Shown: in pieces, positions 37,848 through 52,445 of the stretch | How the letters are laid out: the number at the start of each line of letters is the position of its first letter | Position numbering within the stretch: the first letter of the stretch is position 1 | Source of the DNA: Paramecium sonneborni | Lineage: Eukaryota; Ciliophora; Oligohymenophorea; Peniculida; Parameciidae | Reading direction: 5' to 3' | DNA length: 64,000 nucleotides | Assembly: GCA_905182985.1 (NCBI GenBank) | Contig: CAJJDN010000040.1 | Span: 402,252-466,251, forward strand | Notes under the pieces: model-generated | What the model was told of the DNA's origin: nothing | What the model saw: the letters and a program-made list of their open reading frames with translations, nothing else | Databases searched by the model: none | Translations under genes and position numbers: made by a program

Positions 37848-40800
37848 TCAGGATAGTAACTTTCTTAGAATTCTTCTAAAGGGGGTCGTTCCAATGTCAT
37901 CGACAAATTATTAGTGAAATTCCTAATATTTATTTTAACTATTACGTCTAATGCTATGCTTATCTATTCTAATTATGATTGATGTTATTAGAATATCTCT
38001 GTATTTTATCTTTAGCATTCTCCAATTTCTTTTAAAATTATGGTGCGTGTACTAATGACTGGACTGAGATCATCAAACTCCTATTAATTTCTTTATTACT
38101 TGCTGTTTAAGAGATATATTTTCTACAATATAACTTTTAATATTTACCTAAAACTCATCTATTATTAAATTTGTTTTTCCTACATAGGCTCCTATTTAGA
38201 TTGTTTCTAAGCCAGAATATCCTAAAACTGTTTCTAATCTTGTAGTGTCCCTTACATTATCATCTTTAATAATTTAGTCGAAACTCCATCCTTAAGTCTC
38301 TGAGGTGGTTTTTTTTGTATCTCTACTGAATCTCCTTTAGTATTACTATCAAATGAAATCTTATTCCTAGAGTTTCTTATGTTATAATTACAGTTCTATT
38401 GTATCGATTTTCTTTTGCAATTTAATTATTTCTTCTGCTTAGGAATTTTTTAATTTTATTGCATTATCCAATTATTATCTAGTTTATAATAATGAATTAT
38501 GCATTTCATTCCTTTCTTGCATAAGTTATTTAACTGTGCATTCTAATTAATATTCTCTAGAAAGTGGATTAAAACCTGAACTTTCCTATTGTTACAACAT
38601 AAAAAATAAGAATAATATAATACTATTATTTCTGAGTTTCTAATGTAAACATCAATTACTAATTAATTTAGGTAAGACACTATTATTATTTTTCAGACTC
38701 ATATTTATATTTCTAGAATTCTATAGTTAAATCTTCCTATTAATTATTTATTAAATTTATACTAATTATTTTTGTAGATTTTATTTCTATTAGATCATTT
38801 CACTCTTTTTTTATGTATATGATTGTTTTAGTTTTTATAATTTTTCTCTTTCCTTTATTTAATACATAGAAAATTAATCTTTTACTGTAACCATAATTTA
38901 ATATATTTCTTAAACTTTCTCTTACTCAACTTAAAGTTATCTCCTTAATTTAGACATTACTTCCTAAATTTGATATAATATATGTGGATCCTCCATTTTA
39001 TCACCCAACATAGCCAATAGTTTTTCAACATCAGAGATCTCTTCATTTTCTTGTGTTGATTTTATTAATGTTTGTTCATTATCATCAAATTTTATATTTA
39101 ATTCATCGTCATCAGTTTAAAATGAAAAATTATCAATATCTAATAATTTATTAGATTTTGGTGAAGGAGGTTAAGAATCTATTCCAAATGATACANAGAA
39201 TATCTCTGTATTTTATCTTTAGCATTCTCCAATTTCTTTTAAAATTATGGTGCGTGTACTAATGACTGGACTGAGATCATCAAACTCCTATTAATTTCTT
39301 TATTACTTGCTGTTTAAGAGATATATTTTCTACAATATAACTTTTAATATTTACCTAAAACTCATCTATTATTAAATTTGTTTTTCCTACATAGGCTCCT
39401 ATTTAGATTGTTTCTAAGCCAGAATATCCTAAAACTGTTTCTAATCTTGTAGTGTCCCTTACATTATCATCTTTAATAATTTAGTCGAAACTCCATCCTT
39501 AAGTCTCTGAGGTGGTTTTTTTTGTATCTCTACTGAATCTCCTTTAGTATTACTATCAAATGAAATCTTATTCCTAGAGTTTCTTATGTTATAATTACAG
39601 TTCTATTGTATCGATTTTCTTTTGCAATTTAATTATTTCTTCTGCTTAGGAATTTTTTAATTTTATTGCATTATCCAATTATTATCTAGTTTATAATAAT
39701 GAATTATGCATTTCATTCCTTTCTTGCATAAGTTATTTAACTGTGCATTCTAATTAATATTCTCTAGAAAGTGGATTAAAACCTGAACTTTCCTATTGTT
39801 ACAACATAAAAAATAAGAATAATATAATACTATTATTTCTGAGTTTCTAATGTAAACATCAATTACTAATTAATTTAGGTAAGACACTATTATTATTTTT
39901 CAGACTCATATTTATATTTCTAGAATTCTATAGTTAAATCTTCCTATTAATTATTTATTAAATTTATACTAATTATTTTTGTAGATTTTATTTCTATTAG
40001 ATCATTTCACTCTTTTTTTATGTATATGATTGTTTTAGTTTTTATAATTTTTCTCTTTCCTTTATTTAATACATAGAAAATTAATCTTTTACTGTAACCA
40101 TAATTTAATATATTTCTTAAACTTTCTCTTACTCAACTTAAAGTTATCTCCTTAATTTAGACATTACTTCCTAAATTTGATATAATATATGTGGATCCTC
40201 CATTTTATCACCCAACATAGCCAATAGTTTTTCAACATCAGAGATCTCTTCATTTTCTTGTGTTGATTTTATTAATGTTTGTTCATTATCATCAAATTTT
40301 ATATTTAATTCATCGTCATCAGTTTAAAATGAAAAATTATCAATATCTAATAATTTATTAGATTTTGGTGAAGGAGGTTAAGAATCTATTCCAAATGATA
40401 CATTTTTTTTCTTAATTTAAGGATTTACAAAATGAGTTATTATTTAATCCTATGTGAGTTCCTTTGTTAGAATTGAATCTAATTTAGAAAGTGTTTCTGA
40501 AAAATTAACAATACTTTAAAAGGTTCTCTCTTCAATTTCTTTATCATATTATTCAGTCATGAAAATATCTTTTGTTGATTCTGAATCAGAAGGACAATAA
40601 TTAAATTAATTCTTAAGATTTAGATTAGCAAGGAAAAAATCTAAATCTTATTTTGTTGAAGAAAGTGCTCTTCGAAAATCAAATAATTTTTATTCATTTT
40701 CCAAAATTTGAGTTTTTAACTATTCATTTTCAAAAATAAATTTTTAATTATTTTTTAAACATTCAGATAATTACTATTTTAAATGATCTTCATTTAATTT

Positions 40801-42185
40801 CAATTTTTAAATTTTTTCTTATTGCTCATCAATTCTACTCTAATAATTTATTTAAAGTGCTGCCAACTCTGTTTTTTAAAATTCTAATTCTTCTTATAAA
40901 TTTACAACTAATTTATGTTCTTTCAATAATTACAAAGATGAGTGTTATTTAGATAATGCAATATTTTATTAAGTTCCTTAGTTTTAATTTCCTTTATCAG
41001 ATACAATTAAATTTCCATTCTCCACTTTTTCCATTAATTTATTTATTATTTCATCCTAATCTAATATCTTTTATTCTGCAATGTCAAGTAAAGCTTACAA
41101 TTCTTTAGCACTTTTTTCAGCATTAATAGTAGGTTTATTTTTTATAGCTTTTGCTCTAGCCCCAAACCTTAAAGTACTTAAAGTTTCTTTATCATTATAT
41201 GAACACATAGAACAAGCTACTACTAGTGTTGTTTTAGCATTTCCTCCAAGTGATTCACTTAATATTCTTGTTAATTTAGAGTCTCTATAGGGTATATGTT
41301 CTTTTTTATCAGAAGTTAAAGCATTTATAACCATACCTAAACAAGTTAAAGATTTATTAATATTTTTAGCTTCTTCCAATTGTTAACCAGAAACATTAGT
41401 TTTTGCTATTTTTTCTGATCCTGCTAAATCAACAAAGTATAATTTGCTAAGTTTACTGGAATCAGTTTTTAAATTTTTTTCACTCACTTAAATTTAGAAC
41501 AATGAATGTGATCTGGATGATCTTTCATTCATTCTAGTAGCAGCTATAGTTCTATTATTTGACCCAGTTAACATAACTTATTTCATTTCTTCTGGAGATT
41601 AAACTTTAATCTCTGTAAGATTCTATACAAAAATTCCTCTAAGTCTATCTTCTTTAATTTTTAGGTTAGTTTTATTAGTATCTAATAAATCCATAATTTT
41701 TTCATTATAAATTTCTAAAAAAGAGACTTTGACAATATATATTAAGTCATCTGATTTACTATGAACAACATCAAATAATTCAGTCATTACTCTTGGTATT
41801 AATCCTTTAGTCCTATCATTAGGATTATCAGGTCCCTATATAAATTGATTATTTATAATACTTCCATGGTAAATGTTTTTCCAGATGAAGTTTAACCATA
41901 AGCAAAAATGGTTCCATTATAACCATTCATAACACTATCTAAAATTGGTCTTCCTACTTCTTCAAAAACATCTGCTTATTCTGAATCAGGTCCAAATATA
42001 CGATCAAAAGTGAAATCTGATTTATCATTGGAGCCAAACTAAATTATTGATAGACTCAAATCTCATACTGTAACAGTAATTTATTTTTCATTAAAAGTAA
42101 CACAGCATTCACCTCCTTATTACATTTCAAGAGCATTAAGTGGTCTTAATCTAGCAACTACTTTGATATTCTATCCTTCTTTCAT
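37848..42185 (-). CDS. Kinesin-1-like heavy chain (interrupted by an assembly duplication)
   Basis: The motor starts at ATG 42185: [20 protein letters not shown]. It has the P-loop [14 protein letters not shown], switch [10 protein letters not shown], switch II DLAGSEK, then [20 protein letters not shown] and [13 protein letters not shown], typical of the kinesin-1 class. A 30-nt intron follows VTVT and another follows TFTME. After the neck comes a long coiled-coil stalk and a tail ending [10 protein letters not shown] (TGA 37848). The N at 39196 sits between two copies of 1,206 bp of the stalk and tail. The true gene is best read from 42185 to 39197, then 37989 to 37848. Confidence 0.85.
37990..40402. 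repeat. Direct duplication around an N (assembly join 2)
   Basis: Bases 37990-39195 (1,206 bp) reappear at 39197-40402 with only the N at 39196 between them. Identity holds wherever compared, including a TTT-rich tract and a GTATC patch. The join sits inside the kinesin coding region and would add about 400 spurious residues. It is interpreted as unmerged contig overlap. Confidence 0.9.
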
Positions 42186-42967
42186 GTTAAAATATAATAA
42201 TATATTAAATGAACTTATTTTAGCAATTAAAATTAGACTCATTTCATCATTAATTAGGTATGATAAATTTAAAATAGGTGTTATACAATATTATCTATTA
42301 AATACAAATACTATCTATAGAATAAGGAATTTATATCCTGTTTATATATACTGAAAAGAATTTAATGCTATTATGCTATTATATTAGATCTAAAAAGGCT
42401 TTATTTGTTTTATCATCTGATTAAGTAAAGGAATGATAATTAAAATATAAAAATCATAAAATAATATATAAATGTAAAATGCATTAATACTGCTATATTA
42501 TTATATTATTATTATTAAAAGTAGTTATAAAAAACATAATAATTAGTTAAAAAGGAAATAGGGAAAAGTGTGTTGAAAAAAATAAATAATAAATTTATTT
42601 AAAAATATGACGACATAATTGGAATTCTTAATAATAAATTAATTTTAGTTATAAAATATACTTATCTTACATTAATCTAGTACCAAGTCTTACAAGAGGA
42701 AATAAAAAGAGAGAGTGTGAATTCATATAGGATAATAAATTTAAGTAGAAATGTTTATGTTTAGTTATGGAATATGAATTAGTTTTTAACTTTAAATAAA
42801 TAATAAATTGTATAATTCATAGGTTGTTTGACAATTAAACTAAAATTTATAACTGTATATTGGATAATATTAATATAATTGTGAATAAACAAAGGTTTTT
42901 GTCATTTTGAAGTAGTATTAGATTATTTTAATCAAATAATAAAATAAGTAAATAGAAAATAGAAAAG
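42186..42967. other. Long divergent intergenic region
   Basis: About 780 bp between the kinesin and CDPK starts. It is extremely A+T rich with ATT and TATA-like microrepeats near 42490-42530. A minus-strand frame of about 90 codons (start near 42733) is open but hydrophobic and unrecognised; I do not call it a gene. This is long for a Paramecium intergenic region. Confidence 0.45.
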
Positions 42968-44554
42968 ATGGGTTGTGGTGCTGCAAAACCAATTAAATAA
43001 CATAGTAAACAAAATTCTCCTTGTTCTCACAAAAAAGAGAATTAGCCATAAGTATCGCTGATGGTAGAAAGTGAAAAAATAGAAACAGATTATATTTTCC
43101 ACGCTTTGGATCCTTTAGTGAGTAAGTTATTTATATAATAATAAAAATAGGTCGTAGAAATTATATAAAGAAGGCAGTTTCTAAGAGTAATAATGCTAGT
43201 CGTATAGTAAAGGTATACAATTGTTTAAATTTGACAATTTCTGAAAAACAAGAATTAGAAAAAATAGTGCATGTTTAATTGCAGATTGTAAGTCTTATCA
43301 CATATTTAAGAAACATTTAAACTTAGTCAATCTATAATCATATTATTATAATGATAATAAATTATATTTAGTGAGTGAATTTTGTGAAGGAGGCAATCTT
43401 TTAGCCTGTTTGGATCATTTTAGTAAACTACAACAATATAAGATGATAGATGTGTTCTGTTAGATAATGGCAGCAATAAGATATTTACATAATTAAGGCA
43501 TTGCACATGGGTATGTTAAGTTATGGCATTTTAGAAATATCTAATTAGAAAGTATAGTATTTACAGATAGAAGCATGGATAATGTAAAGTTAATAGATTA
43601 TGGTATTTCTAATTCTTTGAAAGCTGCTTGTTTATAATGGAGAGCAAATGGAGGGATCTAAGAAATATCTTTCAAATCACCTGAATCTTTAAAATAATCA
43701 ACTCTTTTATCTACTAAATCCGATATATGGTCATGTGGATGTTTATTGTATTTCTTTTTAACTTCTCATATGCCATTTTAATCAAGAGATGTCTAAGCAT
43801 TAAAAACTGCTATATAAAGAGGAATAGTTAATTTTGAAGGATCTGAATGGATGAATATCAATCCAGATATGAAATAACTTGTTAGTAAAATGCTTAGTTC
43901 TAATCCATAAATGAGACCTACAGCATCTGAAGTTATAAATAATCCTATTTTCTCTAATAGAGCTAAAATTATTACTAAACCTAATAAATAACTTTCTAAA
44001 CATATGAAAGATTTTAAAGTATATCTATTTTATTTCTATTCTAGTAATAATCATAAATGTAAAGTGCTATGTTGAATTATATTGCAGAAAATATGTTATA
44101 AGAATAAGATAAAAAAAGATTAATGGAAGAATTCTAAAAATTTGATCTCAATAAAGATGGATAACTTACTAAAGAAGAACTATTAAAAGTTTATAATACT
44201 ATGTATTCATCTGAATAAGCTACTCAAGAGGTTGAAGCTATATTCTCGAAAATTGATTAAAATGGAAGTGGAAGAATTGATTATTCAGGTATCTTTATTT
44301 TATCATTCTTAGAATTTGTTATTGCTACAATAGATTAAAAAAAATATTTCAATAGAGAAAAATTGCTCACTTTATTTCAATAAATAGATAGAGATCATAG
44401 TGGATAATTAAGCAAATTAGAAGTTAAAAAATTATTAAGAGACATGCAAGTTCCTTAAGAAAAACTTGATCAATTATCTAAATAGTTAGACCATGATGGA
44501 GATGGTCAAATTACTTAAGAAGAGTTTTTATAAATTATGTCGTCTATTGCATGA
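42968..44554 (+). CDS. CDPK-like protein with degenerate kinase domain
   Basis: The start MGCGAAKPIKQHSKQ has a myristoylation Gly2 and a Cys3 for palmitoylation. The kinase N-lobe has no glycine loop (RRNYIKKAVSKSNNASRIVKVY). The C-lobe has LYLVSEFCEGGNLL and IRYLHNQGIAHGNIQLESI where HRDLKPEN is expected, then LIDYGIS for DFG, SPESL for APE, and SDIWSCGCLLYFF. So the catalytic aspartate is Asn and other active-site residues are changed. A junction follows, then four EF-hands: DLNKDGQLTKEE, DQNGSGRIDYSE, DRDHSGQLSKLE and DHDGDGQITQEE. Six introns of 23-30 nt fit. Probably a calcium-regulated membrane-bound pseudokinase. Confidence 0.85.
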
Positions 44555-45049
44555 AATATTTTTTAATTATTTATATTATCATCCTCCATTATATTAATAT
44601 ATTAAATTCATATCTAAGTATTATCTATCATTAATAAGTTATTAGATAAAATCATACATAAATATTTTAATCCGATTATTTTAATCTATTCTTCATAAGA
44701 ATAATCTATAATTATTATTATTAAAATTAAAAAAACTTCTTCTTAGTCAAGAAAATAAAACAAATATATAGAGTATTTAAAATAAAATATAAAAAATTAA
44801 AATTAAAATTAAACTCTATCAAAATTTAGATAAATTAAATTATTAATTCTCTCAATATTTATGTTTCTCAAATAACTTTAATAAAAAATATAAACATGTT
44901 CAGTATGAAATATTTCACGGCAATAAAACGTATTATAATATTTAATAACACTTCCATAATTTAATACTATAAATGTGATTTGGGATACTAATTAAATTGT
45001 TCAAGTATTAGATCGCCAGGATGATCCAATTTTGAATGAAACTTTAAAA
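44555..45049. other. Intergenic and unclear 5' region of the TPR gene
   Basis: About 495 bp. The first 400 bp are A+T rich with stops in all frames. The last 80 bp upstream of ATG 45050 read as protein (IWDTNQIVQVLDRQDDPILN) in the same frame, so the TPR-like gene may start earlier through an unseen intron. Confidence 0.4.
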
Positions 45050-47621
45050 ATGATAAATAATCATTAATTAAATAAAGCGATAGAAATATTAGCTTAAAGT
45101 ATGAATATACAAAAATTTGATTTGTAGTAGAAGAAGATGTAAAAAATATTTTGGATAATAATCTCAAGTATAATTAATAATGAAATTTACATTATTGGTT
45201 GTATAAGTGCAATATCAATGTTAGAAAATGATTCAGCATCAGCATTAATTTTGCTATTTGGATATAATTAAATTTTTAAAGGATTAACACAAAAATAATA
45301 AGGTTATCTAAAAATTTAGATTCTTAATGGATTAGGCTATTATAATAGAAGAGTAGGATAATTGGAAAAAGCTTTAAAATAATTAGAATGTGCATTAAAA
45401 GTGATAAAAAAATATAGTTTATAAGAGGTTGCAGTTACTCATTTAAATTTATCTGTAGTATTGTCTTTAATTAAAGATTATTATTGAAATTATATTAGAA
45501 TTGAGAAATGAAGGATCATTAAGAAATGCAAAGAATCCAGTTATACAAAATCATAGAGAATATTAATACTATATTAGAAATCATGTATCAATGTAAATAT
45601 TTAAGTTTCAATGTTGTGTAAATTCTTTAACAATCTCCTTTTACAATGTTGGAGTTTAGGAAAACAATTTTTAAAAACATTAATTTGCATTTTAAGCATA
45701 TGCATTAAAGTTTCTGAAGATAATTTAGGAATACATAGTTGTCTTACTAATCAACTTAAAATAATTTATGAAGAATTTGCAAGATTAATAGTTATAGTAG
45801 AAACTACCTTTACATTAAAAATCTTAAATTTGACCAAATGTTACTAGTTAATATACTTAAAATCTATTATCAAAAAAATTACTGAAAGGCTTATTTAATT
45901 AGAAACCAATAGATCAGGTTATTTGATTCGACCAAAATCAAAATTAGCAATTATGAGACAAACTTAAAGTTTAAAATTAAAATCATTTGAATTTAATATT
46001 AAAAAATAGATGTCTACTACTACATAATTTAAATAAATTAAATGAAGAAAACTTAAAATTGAAAAGATAAAATAGAAAAGATAAAATCATTATAATTATG
46101 TATTTAAAATCTCTGTATTTATTTTATTATATAATAAGCAAGCTTAAAAAGAATAAGAGGAATTAAAAAGGGTTTAAGAAGAAAAATAAAGAATTAGAAG
46201 CATTTAGTTATATTAATTCATAAATTCAATCAAAATAATATAGAACTAAACTTTAAGAGATATTAAGGAATCTACTGATTAGATGAAAATATATTTAATA
46301 CAGATCTATTAATATAGGAAACATTGAATGAAAGTGAACCATAACACTTAGTTGTTATTTAAGAATAAATTAGAGTAACTGAAACTGAAGAAGATGAAAA
46401 TTAATTCAGTAATTAAATTACTTCAAATCATAAATTATCTAAAGAAGATTAATATAAAAGATAATCATTTACTATAACTCTTGTATAAAAAGATTTTCAA
46501 GATGAAACAACTAAAAGTCTTATTAAAAAGATAGAACTGTAATAAAATTCCTCAAATAAAAATAATAATTATTTTTAATTATATAAACAGATTGAGGATT
46601 TAGAAATTTTGTATATGGATTATGGAAATCTAATTGAAAATGCTCTAATATAAATGAAAAATTGTAACATGGTTTGATTAATCTTTATAATATTCTATTC
46701 TAGTAACTGTTGATCTACTTGAAACTCTTTAAAATAAATTAATATCAAGCCTTCTTATTAATTATTAATAACTTATACTTAAATTAATGTGTAAGAAATT
46801 AAATAAACCAAGTTCAATAAGGTTAGATATATAGGAATTAAAATTAAACAATTGTTTTACTTAATTTGCAGAAATTAGTTAAAATTTATAAATTCCAACT
46901 ACAATCGTTGACATTTAATAATTTAATACTGATTCTATTGCAGCATAAAAATAGATTTACATAAATTAAGAATTTATATAAAATCCTTATTAAGATATTT
47001 CTTTAGTTTAAGAATTAGAATAAGAAATTAATGTTGAAAGATATTTCATCAATATTAATAATATATAAGAACTAAAAGATAATAATTAAAATATAGATTT
47101 CACTCTTTAATCATAATGATTATAGTATCAATAATAAAATAAATGGAGCTTTAATGATGATAAATATTCTTATCAATAAAGAATAATAATTATTTTAGGT
47201 AATTACAAAGACTGATGAATTTAATGTTAATAAAACTAATTTTAAAGTTAAAATATTGAAAAAACAATAAAAAAACCATAAATGTATCTAAAAGGATATT
47301 TAGTAAATTGAAAAAATGAAAAAGCTGTGCTTAAACTTCAAACAAAATCAAAAATTTGATCATTAGGAAGACATATGAAATTTAAATTAGATAAAATAAC
47401 ATTGAAGTTGGGTTGGTTCAAGAAAATAAGTGATATATTTAGCTATTATTATAAATTAAAATTAAATTAATAATTTACTCTAAAACTTAAAAAGAATAGT
47501 TAACACATTCTCAATTTAAGAAAAAGATTAAGTTGAACTTAATGTAGATTCTATTAAAAAATTTATAAATTTAGAAGGGCATTTTATTTATGAAAAAGGA
47601 TTTAAAAGATTATATTTATGA
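45050..47621 (+). CDS. TPR-like repeat protein, structure unresolved
   Basis: The N-terminal part reads as helical TPR-type repeats: LNKAIEILAQSMNIQKF, ILNGLGYYNRRVGQLEKALK, LECALKVIKKYSLQEVAVTH, SLTISFYNVGVQENNFQ and AFQAYALK followed by VSEDNLGIHS. The last join needs one missing base in the AAA run at 45707-45709. After about 46,030 the sequence is a charged, Gln-rich region spread over several frames, ending KFINLEGHFIYEKGFKRLYL at TGA 47619. I could not place all introns, so the coordinates mark the coding span and not a finished model. Function unknown; TPRs mediate protein contacts. Confidence 0.5.
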
Positions 47622-47782
47622 AATTTGAAATTCTTTTCTATATATCACTTTAAATAATTAAAATATGATTGAAAATATATATAAATTTTCTTAATACTAT
47701 TATATTCTAGAAAGTATATAAAATCATTTAATAAATACATAATTTAACTTTATTTATTAACATAGAACTATAATTTTATTTT

Positions 47783-48835
47783 TCAGGTGTTAAATATTTT
47801 AATCAATTCTTCTGAAACAGCAGAAGGAGTGAAAACTCCTAAATCTGTGAATAATAATGTTATTAAATCAGGAGGAGTATAATCACATAATGGATTGATA
47901 AGCTAAAAAAATTATAAATTAAATTACATCTAAATTATCAGGCAATTTCAATTTTTCTGAAAAACATGGTTCTTCTTAGCTAAATCTTATTGAATCACTT
48001 AAATCTTTTTATGATAATGGAAATAGACGAGTAAACTTAAAACTTTCAGCTAAGACATAAAAAGGTTTCTTTTAAAATTTTGCACAAATAGCAGTAGTAT
48101 AAGTTCCTACTCTATTTATTATACCTCCATTTTCAACAACAGCTTCTGCCCCTGTCAAAACCATATCTATATCTTCCATAACTTATCCAATAGCAGAATC
48201 AAATATTAATTTACAAGGATATCCAATTTCTGTTAATTATCTATATGTTTCTATTCCTTCTGATTTTGGTCTACATTCAGGAATATAAATTTGCATAACT
48301 ATCCCAGCCTTAAATGCTTCTATCAAAGAATATAATACAACATTTGAATATCCTAATACTAAAACTTTCTAAGATAAAAATTTATAAATACAAATCTATT
48401 ATTAAAGAATTTTAAGCATTAAGTTTTAATGTTATCTTTAGATCGTACAAGAATGTCAATTTGTTCTTATGAAATTTCTAAAAGTGATTACTTTAAGGCT
48501 TCCATACTATCAGCCCTTAAGTGTTGTAAGCCTTTACTAATATAATGTTGATAAATAGTTTAAGTTGATCTTAATACTAATTCTGATCTGCCATGACCAG
48601 CTTTAACATTATTAATTAAATATTCTCCTGCTGTTTTTATTTCATGAGTTAAACCTTACATTGTCATCTCTTTTATATTAAAATTGATTTACCTTTACTA
48701 TTTGTAATCAAATTTATCATCACCTTAATCAAAATGACAGCATAATGTTCCTTAGTTGTTTCATTTAATTAATTATATTCTTCAAGTACTTTATATTAAT
48801 ATCAATACTAAACCTTTTTTTAAAGTCAATGACAT
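47783..48835 (-). CDS. EIF2B1: Translation initiation factor eIF2B subunit alpha
   Basis: The gene is complete on this side of the duplication. It starts at ATG 48835 (MSLTLKKVLEEYNQLNE). After introns of 25 and about 23 nt come the helical N-domain ([40 protein letters not shown]) and the C-terminal Rossmann-like part with the family signature: [73 protein letters not shown] and [11 protein letters not shown]. eIF2B is the guanine nucleotide exchange factor for eIF2; the alpha subunit makes it sensitive to phosphorylated eIF2. The stop TGA 47783 is convergent with the TPR gene. Confidence 0.93.
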
Positions 48836-48839
48836 AGAA

Positions 48840-49292
48840 TCAGATTTTTATGAGAAACATAAACTCATTAAAATTAAATTTAGAGAATTACTTTTTTGAT
48901 AAATAAATTATTATTAACAATTGATTATTGCTTTGACTATAAAATTTTCTTATATACAGGTTGTTTTTAAATTCAAATACATTTATAATTAGTTTTTTCA
49001 ATAACTCCTTATTTTTATTCAATTTATTAAGTAGTAAACTTTTTAAACGTAATAATTAGTTAAAACTGTTTTTCTAAGTAAATGATGTTTAAAGAGGTTT
49101 TTCAACTATTTAAATATTTAGTCTATTTTTTAATTGATGATATTAATTTTAATATTAAATAAAAATAGTTTTATTTTATAAACTTATTATTCTCCTTATT
49201 TATAATATAAGGCTTAAAACTTTCGTTCTTATTTTTTAAAGATAATTTATTTTATTTTCATAATGATCTGCCAATGATTTCATATTAATCAT
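48840..49292 (-). CDS. Unrecognised Lys/Asn/Leu-rich frame (copy 1)
   Basis: A 150-residue frame (MINMKSLADHYENKINYLQK onward) ends at TGA 48840, four bases before the eIF2B-alpha ATG. It looks helical and basic. Its codons have few G-starting triplets, so it may be untranslated sequence in an A+T-rich region that happens to lack TGA. The identical frame recurs at 50029-50481 because of the assembly duplication. Confidence 0.35.
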
Positions 49293-49418
49293 TTAAAAAT
49301 ATTCTAATATATTATAATTTTATAATAAGATGAATTTTTCAAAAGTTTGATTTAATAAAGCTTTTTTTTAAATATTTATTTATATTTCATCAATATAATT
49401 AATAGTAAACATAATTAN

Positions 49419-50024
49419 CTGTTAATTATCTATATGTTTCTATTCCTTCTGATTTTGGTCTACATTCAGGAATATAAATTTGCATAACTATCCCAGCCTT
49501 AAATGCTTCTATCAAAGAATATAATACAACATTTGAATATCCTAATACTAAAACTTTCTAAGATAAAAATTTATAAATACAAATCTATTATTAAAGAATT
49601 TTAAGCATTAAGTTTTAATGTTATCTTTAGATCGTACAAGAATGTCAATTTGTTCTTATGAAATTTCTAAAAGTGATTACTTTAAGGCTTCCATACTATC
49701 AGCCCTTAAGTGTTGTAAGCCTTTACTAATATAATGTTGATAAATAGTTTAAGTTGATCTTAATACTAATTCTGATCTGCCATGACCAGCTTTAACATTA
49801 TTAATTAAATATTCTCCTGCTGTTTTTATTTCATGAGTTAAACCTTACATTGTCATCTCTTTTATATTAAAATTGATTTACCTTTACTATTTGTAATCAA
49901 ATTTATCATCACCTTAATCAAAATGACAGCATAATGTTCCTTAGTTGTTTCATTTAATTAATTATATTCTTCAAGTACTTTATATTAATATCAATACTAA
50001 ACCTTTTTTTAAAGTCAATGACAT
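49419..50024 (-). pseudogene. Truncated duplicate of eIF2B-alpha 5' half
   Basis: It begins at the copied start codon (50024) and is cut at the N (49418), inside the middle of the gene. It is the same sequence as 48230-48835 at an offset of 1,189 bp. An assembly artefact is the simplest reading. Confidence 0.88.
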
Positions 50025-50028
50025 AGAA

Positions 50029-50481
50029 TCAGATTTTTATGAGAAACATAAACTCATTAAAATTAAATTTAGAGAATTACTTTTTTGATAAATAAATTAT
50101 TATTAACAATTGATTATTGCTTTGACTATAAAATTTTCTTATATACAGGTTGTTTTTAAATTCAAATACATTTATAATTAGTTTTTTCAATAACTCCTTA
50201 TTTTTATTCAATTTATTAAGTAGTAAACTTTTTAAACGTAATAATTAGTTAAAACTGTTTTTCTAAGTAAATGATGTTTAAAGAGGTTTTTCAACTATTT
50301 AAATATTTAGTCTATTTTTTAATTGATGATATTAATTTTAATATTAAATAAAAATAGTTTTATTTTATAAACTTATTATTCTCCTTATTTATAATATAAG
50401 GCTTAAAACTTTCGTTCTTATTTTTTAAAGATAATTTATTTTATTTTCATAATGATCTGCCAATGATTTCATATTAATCAT
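50029..50481 (-). CDS. Unrecognised Lys/Asn/Leu-rich frame (copy 2)
   Basis: Identical to the frame at 48840-49292 at an offset of 1,189 bp. If the duplication is an artefact only one exists; the position next to the E2-fusion gene's upstream region (this copy) is then the real flank, because only this copy is joined to unique sequence at 50607. Confidence 0.3.
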
Positions 50482-50738
50482 TTAAAAATATTCTAATATA
50501 TTATAATTTTATAATAAGATGAATTTTTCAAAAGTTTGATTTAATAAAGCTTTTTTTTAAATATTTATTTATATTTCATCAATATAATTAATAGTAAACA
50601 TAATTACAATCAAAACAATTAAGCAAATAAATTTATTTTAAATAAAAAATTATTCTAATAATTTATCAGGATTGATCAGTGACGTAGAAAACATTTATAT
50701 AAAATGTCAATGATAGATAAAAAATTAAATAAATAATA

Positions 50739-52397
<1,659 letters not shown>

Positions 52398-52445
52398 TTT
52401 ATCAAATAATTTTAAATAAAAAAATGAACATAATTTTTTTTTGTT

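Larger units (their letters stand above)
48230..50606. repeat. Direct duplication around an N (assembly join 3)
   Basis: Bases 48230-49417 (1,188 bp) reappear at 49419-50606, with the N at 49418 between. The repeated block covers the 5' half of eIF2B-alpha and its whole upstream region. It is taken as an unmerged contig overlap; the real genome probably has one copy. Confidence 0.9.
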
